Assembly: GCF_003858635.1 (NCBI RefSeq)
Contig: NZ_RQJO01000007.1
Coordinates: 61,841-125,840, forward strand
Origin: Larkinella rosea
GTDB lineage: Bacteria > Bacteroidota > Bacteroidia > Cytophagales > Spirosomataceae
DNA length: 64,000 nt
Reading direction: 5' to 3'
The position numbers and the translations under genes were made by a program. Below the pieces are notes generated by a model. The model was not told the origin of the DNA. It did not search any database and saw only the letters and a program-made list of their open reading frames with translations. Shown here one piece after another: positions 54,481-61,422 of this stretch (its first letter is position 1; the number at the start of each line of letters is the position of its first letter).

Positions 54481-54551
54481 ATGAACAATGAATAATGAGT
54501 AATTAAAAGAGGTAACTGGCCTGTTTTGACGCTTCATTATTCATTGTTCAT
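54481..54551. repeat. Intergenic hairpin with 18 bp perfect arms
   Basis: ATGAACAATGAATAATGA (54481-54498) pairs perfectly with 54534-54551 around a 35-base loop. It lies between lutB and lutC and shares the TGAACAATGAA unit with the elements at 47733 and 25976. Confidence 0.85.
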
Positions 54552-54565
54552 TTTTCATTTCAAAA

Positions 54566-55156
54566 ATGAACAGTCGCGAACGTATTCTTGCTGCCATTGG
54601 CCAGAACAAACCGGCGTATCAACCGTTGCCGGAGGTAGCCACTTTCCAATCGGATTATCCGGATTTGGTCGCTAAGTTTTCAGAAATTCTCCGGTTTATT
54701 GGCGGATTACCGGTATTGGTAGCGGATTATGAAGAAGCTGAAAAATACATTCGCCAGACTTACAGCGACTTACCCAGAATCGTGAGCAAGGTGCCCGCGC
54801 TTTCTCATCTGGCCACCACCGAATGGGACGTCGTTGATCCGCATCAACTGGAAACTGTCGATCTGGCTATTGTTCAGGGCGTATTCGGTGTGGCTGAAAA
54901 CTCCGCCATCTGGGTGCCGGAGGAGCGGGGCGGCCACCGGGTTTTGCCCTTTATCTGCCAGCATCTGGTTCTGATTCTGAACGCATCCGATATCGTTCCG
55001 AACCTGCACGACGCCTATGAACGATTGAAAGTGGGGGAGTCCGGTTTTGGGGTATTTATTGCCGGTCCCTCGAAAACGGCAGACATCGAACAGTCGCTGG
55101 TCATTGGGGCCCATGGCGCGCGGAGCCTTTCGGTCGTATTGTTACAAAATTCATAA
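54566..55156 (+). CDS. lutC: Lactate utilization protein C (LUD domain)
   Basis: The 196-residue LUD-domain protein completes the LutABC complex. Visible motifs are VVDPHQLETVDLAIVQGVFG, ENSAIWVPEERGGHRVLPF and the FGVFIAGPSKTADIEQSLVIGAHGARSL end, which is typical of LutC. It is separated from lutB by the hairpin but is on the same strand, and a GNAT acetyltransferase gene follows 7 bp downstream. Confidence 0.9.
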   Translation: MNSRERILAAIGQNKPAYQPLPEVATFQSDYPDLVAKFSEILRFIGGLPVLVADYEEAEKYIRQTYSDLPRIVSKVPALSHLATTEWDVVDPHQLETVDLAIVQGVFGVAENSAIWVPEERGGHRVLPFICQHLVLILNASDIVPNLHDAYERLKVGESGFGVFIAGPSKTADIEQSLVIGAHGARSLSVVLLQNS

Positions 55157-55163
55157 CTAAAAA

Positions 55164-55778
55164 GTGAAAGGCCATATTGTAAAAACCGTATATTGGGCGA
55201 AAACGGGCAGCAACGTGGCAACCATTTATCTAGATACCTGCACTCTGCGGTCCTGGCGCGATGGCGATGAATTTTCGTTATCCGAGCAGGCCAACAATCG
55301 GAAAATCTGGGACCGGGTCCGTGATTTTTTTCCGCATCCCTACACCGTGCGCGATGCCAGCTCCTGGATTCGAATGAATCGCTCCTATCAGCAACCGGTC
55401 AATCTGGCCATCGACATTGGCGGAAAAGCGGTTGGAAACGTCGGGTTTACGATTAAGGAAGATATTTACCGCCACAACGCCGAAATCGGTTACTGGCTGG
55501 GGGAGTCGCATTGGGGGCAGGGGATCATGACCGAAGTGCTTCCGGCGATGGTCAATTATATCTTTACCAATTTTCAGGTAAACCGTCTGTTTGGCTGCGT
55601 GCTGGAAGGCAACAGCGTATCCATGCGGGTGTTGGAACAGGCCGGATTTCGGCCCGAAGCCGTCCTGAAAAAAGCCGCCATCAAGAACAATCAATACCTC
55701 GACGAACATATATTTGCGATCCTCCGCGAAGAATTTGTTGCCCGGCAGGGGCGTATTTCCCTCGCCGGAAAGCAGTAG
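55164..55778 (+). CDS. GNAT-family acetyltransferase (RimJ/RimL-like)
   Basis: Up to 204 residues: WRDGDEFSLSEQANNRKIW at the N-terminus, the acetyl-CoA-binding stretch EIGYWLGESHWGQGIMTEVL (about 109-128) with a Q/GxGxG/A-like loop, NRLFGCVLEGN and the RVLEQAGFRPE segment. It transfers an acetyl group to a protein N-terminus or small amine; the target is unknown. GTG at 55164 is the reported start; GTG at 55215 is an alternative that matches the family N-terminus better. Confidence 0.82.
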   Translation: MKGHIVKTVYWAKTGSNVATIYLDTCTLRSWRDGDEFSLSEQANNRKIWDRVRDFFPHPYTVRDASSWIRMNRSYQQPVNLAIDIGGKAVGNVGFTIKEDIYRHNAEIGYWLGESHWGQGIMTEVLPAMVNYIFTNFQVNRLFGCVLEGNSVSMRVLEQAGFRPEAVLKKAAIKNNQYLDEHIFAILREEFVARQGRISLAGKQ

Positions 55779-55808
55779 GGTTTCCCGGAAAGTTGTTTCT
55801 TTGCAATC

Positions 55809-56525
55809 ATGCCAAAAATTGTAATTGCCATCGACGGCTTCTCCAGCTGCGGAAAAAGTACGACGGCCAAGCAGGTTGCAGCCCGAATGGGTTACGCTTA
55901 CATTGATACGGGCGCCATGTATCGATCCGTCACGTTGTATTTTCTGGAGAACCACATCGCCCTAACAAATCCGAAAGCGGTTTTGGATGCCCTGCCGCAT
56001 ATTCATATCACCTTTAATTTCAACCCGAAAACCGGTCGGAACGAAACGTGTCTGAACGGATTGAATGTTGAAGAGGAAATTCGGAAAATGTATATTTCCA
56101 ATATCGTCAGTGAAGTCAGTGCGATTCCGGAAGTGCGGTATGCAATGGTGGCCCAGCAGCAGAAACTGGGCCGTCGGAGAGGGGTGGTTATGGATGGCCG
56201 GGATATTGGAACGAAGGTATTTCCAGACGCCGAGCTGAAAGTGTTTATGACGGCCGACGCGGTGATCCGGGCGCAGCGCCGTCAGATCGAATTGCTGCAA
56301 AAAGGCGAAATGATTGGGCTGGATGTTATTCTCGAGAACCTGAAAAAGCGGGATTTCATTGACAGCAATCGGAGTGAAGGTCCGCTACGGAAGGCAGAGG
56401 ACGCCATTGAACTCGATACATCCTATCTAACGCTGGACGAGCAGATCGATTGGGTTATTCAGCAGGCTGACGAAAAAATCTCCAGCCTTCACCGCAAAGG
56501 GCACTTCAAACCCATCATTGCATGA
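55809..56525 (+). CDS. cmk: Cytidylate kinase
   Basis: The 238-residue kinase phosphorylates CMP and dCMP. It has the P-loop GFSSCGKST (10-18), the YIDTGAMYRSVTLYF block (36-50), MDGRDIGTKVFPDAELK near 133-149 and the lid region. Its 3' end overlaps the next gene by 4 bp. Confidence 0.93.
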   Translation: MPKIVIAIDGFSSCGKSTTAKQVAARMGYAYIDTGAMYRSVTLYFLENHIALTNPKAVLDALPHIHITFNFNPKTGRNETCLNGLNVEEEIRKMYISNIVSEVSAIPEVRYAMVAQQQKLGRRRGVVMDGRDIGTKVFPDAELKVFMTADAVIRAQRRQIELLQKGEMIGLDVILENLKKRDFIDSNRSEGPLRKAEDAIELDTSYLTLDEQIDWVIQQADEKISSLHRKGHFKPIIA

Positions 56526-57598
56526 CCGCTGATTACCTGATTGTCGGACAAGGGATTGCGGGTTCCGTGCTGGCCTGGACCTTACACCAGCGGGGTAAAA
56601 AGGTGGTACTGGTCAATTCTCCCAAGCGACCGTCGGCCTCGCTGGCGGCTGCCGGAATTTTTAATCCGTTGACGGGTAAGAAACTCGTCCGAACCTGGAA
56701 AGCCGATCAATTATTTCCTTTTCTAAAGACATTCTACGGAAGCTTGGAGCAGGAGCTTGGCATCCGGTTTTTACATACCACCACTATTTACCGGCCTTAT
56801 CGTTCGGTCGAAGAACAAAATACCTATCTGGCCCTGACCGCAGACCCGGCCATTCAGCCGTATGTGAATGAATGGGTGGATAACCAGTCGTATCGGCCAT
56901 ACATCCATAATCCATTTGGCGGCCTGGAGGTCACGCAGGCGGGTTGGGTAGACGTACCGGTTTTTTTAGAATCCATTCGGGGTTTTTTTCGGGCAAGATC
57001 GCAATTTGTTGAAACGGATTTTGATTTTAAAGAACTGGAGGTCCGCGAAGAGGGGGTTTTATGGCGGGGACAGTCGTTTGGTAAACTAATTTGCTGTGAA
57101 GGCCCGCACGCCCGCGAAAATCCGTTTTTCGATTGGCTACCGTATAATCCGGTAAAAGGACAGCTGCTGGAGGTCCGGATGGACCGATATCCCATCACCA
57201 ATATCGTCAATCAGGGCGTGTTCATAATGCCCGTTGAATCAAATCTTTACCGAATTGGGGCAACCTACACCTGGCATGATATCGATTGGCAAACAACGGA
57301 GGATGGAAAAGCGTTTTTAATACAAAAATTACATGGTTTGTTGAAAGTGCCGTATGAGGTAGTTGGGCAGGCAGTTGGTATTCGTCCGGCAACGAAGGAT
57401 CGGCGGCCGTTGATCGGTTTGCATCCGGTTGAATCGGCAGTCGGAATTTTCAACGGTTTGGGTACCAAGGGCGTATCCCTGGCCCCCTTTTTTGCCGACC
57501 AGTTCGCCGACTTTCTGGAAGGTCGGAAAGAATTAGACCCGGAGGTGAATATTGAGCGCACCTTTTCGTTATATTACAGTGGAAAAAATGTCGTTTAG
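56522..57598 (+). CDS. FAD-dependent oxidoreductase of the DAO family
   Basis: The 358-residue protein has the dinucleotide-binding fold at the N-terminus (YLIVGQGIAGSVLAWTLHQRG, GxGxxG at 8-13), AAAGIFNPLTGKKLVRTW (43-60), GPHAR, PVKGQLLEVR and the C-terminal GVRPATKDRRPLIG-type stretch. This is the DAO/glycine-oxidase architecture. It would oxidise an amino acid or amine, or act in a biosynthetic flavin step; the substrate is not evident. It is translationally coupled to cmk. Confidence 0.85.
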   Translation: MTADYLIVGQGIAGSVLAWTLHQRGKKVVLVNSPKRPSASLAAAGIFNPLTGKKLVRTWKADQLFPFLKTFYGSLEQELGIRFLHTTTIYRPYRSVEEQNTYLALTADPAIQPYVNEWVDNQSYRPYIHNPFGGLEVTQAGWVDVPVFLESIRGFFRARSQFVETDFDFKELEVREEGVLWRGQSFGKLICCEGPHARENPFFDWLPYNPVKGQLLEVRMDRYPITNIVNQGVFIMPVESNLYRIGATYTWHDIDWQTTEDGKAFLIQKLHGLLKVPYEVVGQAVGIRPATKDRRPLIGLHPVESAVGIFNGLGTKGVSLAPFFADQFADFLEGRKELDPEVNIERTFSLYYSGKNVV

Positions 57599-57681
57599 GG
57601 TTTGATTCAACTCTTTTTGTTGTCATTGCTCCACTTCGTTGGATGTCAAGCCCGAAACATAGCATAAAAGTAGCGTCACTT

Positions 57682-60600
57682 ATGAGTAAGCAATTTGTAC
57701 TCTGCCTGGCCGGATTGTTACTGGTTATTACTGAAGCCGTAGCCCAGAACTACCCTTCACAGGAGCAATTTGGAAGAAACCGCATCCAATACCGGAAGTT
57801 TGACTGGAAGGTAATCAAGACTTCCAATTTTGAAATTTACTTTTATCAGGACGGCAACCAGATCGCCAATCTGACGGCGCAATATGCCGAGACGGACTTT
57901 GATCGGATCACCGAGATATTGGGTTATACACCCTATAACCGCATCAAAGTCTTTATTTACAACTCTCCTCAGGAGCTTGCCCAAAGCAATATTGGTCTGA
58001 GTGCCCCCAGCGGAACAAATTACAAGGAGCTCAGTTTGTCCAAATCCCGGCTGGAATTGGCGTTTACGGGTGATCAGATCAGTTTTCGGAAACAATTGAT
58101 CCGGGAGGTTTCGCTGCTTTTTGTGTACGATATGTTGTATGGCGGAAGTCTGAAGGACGCGCTACAGAGCTCACTGCTACTGTCGTTGCCCGAATGGTAT
58201 ATGCCTGGTATTGCCTCGTATATTGCCGATGGGTGGAGCGTGGAACTCGACGATTACATGCGTGATGTGGCGTTGACGCGCCCGGTTCGTAAACCGTCTA
58301 CCCTGGTGGGCGAAGAGGCCATGTATGTGGGGCATTCCATCTGGAATTACATCGCCGAGCGGTATGGAAAAGATAACATTTCCAATATTCTGAACTTGAC
58401 CCGCATCATTCGGAATGAGCAAAACAGTATTGCCAGCACGCTGGGCGTTCCGTATTCCCGGTTTTTGCGCGAATGGCGGGAATATTATTCGTCAATGGCA
58501 AAACCGGTCGTCGAAGCTTACCGACCGGGAGAGGATAATTTTCAACTGACGGTTTCGAGCCTGAAAGAACCGTCGCAATTGACCAGCCTGAAACTGAGTC
58601 CCGATCAGAACCATTATGCCTATGCGACCGCCTGGCGGGGTAAATTCGAGATTGCGATCGTCAATACGCAGACTCAAAAGAAGCATTTAATTCGGAAAGG
58701 CGGGTATAAACAGGACGAGTCGCCCGTCAAACTGGCTTCTCCACTAGTCACCTGGCAGCGGGACAATTTGCTGGTATTAACCGAAGAAAAGGGAGAAACA
58801 CACCTATATATATATAACATCAAAGACAATCGACCCAAACTCAAACAGCGGATGATTGTTCGGGGAGTTAGTCAGGTAGTGGATATGGATGCTTCTGACA
58901 ACGGAGCGAGTGTGGTATTTAGCGCCGACCGCCGGGGACAAAATGACCTGTACCTGTTCAGCATTGGTCGCGGAACGGTGCAGCAACTAACCAATGATTT
59001 GTACGACGACCTTTACCCGCAGTTCATTGGTCGCACGCGGCAAATCGTCTTTTCGTCAAACCGTCACATCGATTCGTTGGGAGTCGACAAAGGGAGTTAC
59101 AAAACCATTCGAAATCAACTGAGCCTGTTTATGCACGACGGGACACCCCGGGCCGAAGCGGTTTCCCGGCTGACCGACTCGCTCAGCATTGCGATGCGTC
59201 CGGTGGCATCTGCCGAAAACACCATCTATTTCCTTGACGATGCGACCGGCGTGCGGAACCTAACTCGCCTGGATGTTGAGACCAAAACCAAAGAAATTGT
59301 TACCGCTTTTAGCCAGAACATCCGTCGCTACGATTTGAACCCGACATCGGGCGCTATGGTGTACAGTCAGTTAAAAAATGGAAGCGAGGTCATTGGTTTT
59401 CGTTCCAGAGTCAATTTGAGCCAAGCGATTCAACTGCCATTGACGCGTCGGGCAACCATTCAGGAAGTCCCTAAAGTTGTCGTACCAAGTAAAACGATAA
59501 CGGGAGCTGCTCCCGGCTCGCCGGCTAAAACCGCTGATTCAACCGCTGTTTCTGCCTTGAAATTGAATCCGGGCGAGGTAGATACCGATCATTACGAGTT
59601 TGACAGCGACGTAGCCAAATCCATTGAATACCGGCAGCGACGGAATACGAACACTACCGCTTCGGTTTCCATACCACGCAGTCGACGCCGTGAGAACGTG
59701 ACCATTCGGGGGCCCTATAAATACCAGGGGCTGTTTGTCGCCAGTGATGCCAGCTCCGACTGGCGGATCGACCCGATTCGCGGTTTCGGTTATTTCCAGT
59801 CGCTTACCATGAATGACCTGCTGGAAAACCACATTATCCGGGCCGGTTTGTTCATCACCACTAATTTACGAAACAGTGATCTGTTTACGGAATATCACAA
59901 GCTGGTCAACCGAATCGATTACAGCGCCCGTTTTGACCGAAAAACCATCTTTTCCGATGCCGGGCAGTACCAAAAATACCGGTTCAACAAAGTAACGGTT
60001 TCGGCCTCGTATCCCATTTCGGTAAACAGCCGGTTTACGGTGGCACCATTTTACATCGTCACCCGGTATTTGGATTTGCTGCAGGTGGGAGGAAGTTCGT
60101 CCGATTACACGGGAGCTAAAGCGGAGTACGTTTTTGACAATACAACCCTCAATGGCATGAACATGATTGAGGGAACCCGTTTTAAAATACGGTACGAAAA
60201 TTACATCGGATTAACCGAGAAAGTTGAAAACGGCGCTCGTCGGGGGGCCGGAAGCTTTGACCGGATTTCACTCGACCTCCGGCATTACCAAAAGATTCAC
60301 CGCGATATTACGTTGGCTCTCCGCTTTTCGGGTAGCCACTCGGCTGGTCCGGCACCCAAAAAGAGCACCTTGGGCGGCATGGAAAACTGGATCGGGATCT
60401 CGGAAGGAGTCAAAGAGGCCAAAGCGAATAACCCGTTATTGCTGTCACCAAACCGGGACAACCGCGACGTGTTCTTCCTGGATCTGGCAGCACCGCTACG
60501 GGGTTTTCGATTGGGCAAGCTGACGGGAACCAGTTATATGCTGGGGAACGCGGAACTGCGCTTACCGGTTATCCGGTATTTGCACCGGGGACCCGTTACA

Positions 60601-60894
60601 TCAAATTTCCTCCGGAATTTCCAATTGGTTGCGTTTAGCGATATTGGAACGGCCTGGGCGGGAAAAGGTCCATTCAGCCGTCAGAATAGCCTGAATACGG
60701 AAGTGGTGGGGGGAGCCGGTGATCCATTCCAGGCAACGGTGACCAATTTCAAAAACCCATTCCTACTGGGTTATGGTGCCGGTGCCCGGACGATGCTGTT
60801 CGGCTATTATGTTAAATTTGATTATGCCTGGGGGGTTGAAAATAACGTTGTTGGAAAACCCATTGCTTACCTCACATTAGGATACGACTTCTAA
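57682..60894 (+). CDS. TolB-propeller / beta-barrel outer-membrane protein with a degenerate peptidase-like domain
   Basis: About 1070 residues: a signal peptide ending AVAQ, then a peptidase-MA-like domain (about 35-280) with PEWYMPGIASYIADGW. Next come WD40/TolB-like blades (for example SADRRGQNDLYLFSIGRG and SSNRHIDSLGVDKG), a linker and a C-terminal surface-antigen-type beta-barrel ending in Phe (TLGYDF). The position of the peptidase HExxH reads REVSLLFVYD (141-150), so it is probably not catalytic. It is likely an outer-membrane protein that binds other proteins or lipids. The ATG at 57682 is preferred over 57643 because it starts the signal peptide. Confidence 0.83.
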   Translation: MSKQFVLCLAGLLLVITEAVAQNYPSQEQFGRNRIQYRKFDWKVIKTSNFEIYFYQDGNQIANLTAQYAETDFDRITEILGYTPYNRIKVFIYNSPQELAQSNIGLSAPSGTNYKELSLSKSRLELAFTGDQISFRKQLIREVSLLFVYDMLYGGSLKDALQSSLLLSLPEWYMPGIASYIADGWSVELDDYMRDVALTRPVRKPSTLVGEEAMYVGHSIWNYIAERYGKDNISNILNLTRIIRNEQNSIASTLGVPYSRFLREWREYYSSMAKPVVEAYRPGEDNFQLTVSSLKEPSQLTSLKLSPDQNHYAYATAWRGKFEIAIVNTQTQKKHLIRKGGYKQDESPVKLASPLVTWQRDNLLVLTEEKGETHLYIYNIKDNRPKLKQRMIVRGVSQVVDMDASDNGASVVFSADRRGQNDLYLFSIGRGTVQQLTNDLYDDLYPQFIGRTRQIVFSSNRHIDSLGVDKGSYKTIRNQLSLFMHDGTPRAEAVSRLTDSLSIAMRPVASAENTIYFLDDATGVRNLTRLDVETKTKEIVTAFSQNIRRYDLNPTSGAMVYSQLKNGSEVIGFRSRVNLSQAIQLPLTRRATIQEVPKVVVPSKTITGAAPGSPAKTADSTAVSALKLNPGEVDTDHYEFDSDVAKSIEYRQRRNTNTTASVSIPRSRRRENVTIRGPYKYQGLFVASDASSDWRIDPIRGFGYFQSLTMNDLLENHIIRAGLFITTNLRNSDLFTEYHKLVNRIDYSARFDRKTIFSDAGQYQKYRFNKVTVSASYPISVNSRFTVAPFYIVTRYLDLLQVGGSSSDYTGAKAEYVFDNTTLNGMNMIEGTRFKIRYENYIGLTEKVENGARRGAGSFDRISLDLRHYQKIHRDITLALRFSGSHSAGPAPKKSTLGGMENWIGISEGVKEAKANNPLLLSPNRDNRDVFFLDLAAPLRGFRLGKLTGTSYMLGNAELRLPVIRYLHRGPVTSNFLRNFQLVAFSDIGTAWAGKGPFSRQNSLNTEVVGGAGDPFQATVTNFKNPFLLGYGAGARTMLFGYYVKFDYAWGVENNVVGKPIAYLTLGYDF

Positions 60895-60916
60895 ATTGCC
60901 CCATTATCCAATTGGA

Positions 60917-60940
60917 AACCCCGCCGATGGCGGGGTTTTT
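60917..60940 (+). terminator. Intrinsic terminator after the outer-membrane protein gene
   Basis: AACCCCGCC pairs with GGCGGGGTT around a three-base loop and is followed by a T-run on the plus strand. Confidence 0.9.
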
Positions 60941-61422
60941 GCATTTATATCCCATTAGATTTTTACATCGTTCGCAAGCTGTGGCATAATTTTAGCTATC
61001 AATAATTGTACGCACAATCAATAATTTTACTTTGCTTCGTGCGTGCTTTTGCAAGTGCGATCCAGATCACAACCGAGAGATTGGTATGATTGGATTGACA
61101 TAAATAACAATGGATCATTTTAATAAGCAGGAAGACGCTCTCTTTTGAAGGAAATCCTTCTATCATGAAGTGACTTTTATTGGTTTGGGAAGTCTGAAAT
61201 ACAGGTACACGCTGTTTACAGGCGGAAGCAGTGGGAACAGAAATAAAATGTCGTCAGATGAAAAGAACATCTACTTTGCGTACGGGCATCACTCAACGAG
61301 CTACGATTCACGGTAACAATTGCCGGGAAAATGATCTTTCGGCATTCCAATCAGCTCTGCCGTTGTTTACCCCCGTATCTCCGATACAGGACGGCAGCCG
61401 CCATTTGACTCCACTCCATACC
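60941..61422. other. 482 bp intergenic region upstream of the Ig-like surface protein
   Basis: Apart from the likely promoter region of the downstream gene there is no convincing gene. Near-consensus TTACTTTG (about 61029-61037, with TTG about 19-20 bp upstream) could be a promoter giving a leader of about 390 nt. Short broken reading frames around 61140-61400 show scattered resemblance to protein sequence but have stops in each frame; I could not identify a parent gene. Confidence 0.45.

Noticed and set aside
9640..54551. Possible CRISPR array in the repeated hairpins
   Set aside because: The repeats are dispersed over 45 kb, single, and without spacers or cas genes.
61040..61422. Possible degraded regulator gene upstream of the Ig-like protein
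   Set aside because: Short open stretches in several frames have vague resemblance to LytTR-type proteins but stops interrupt every frame and no motif can be confirmed.
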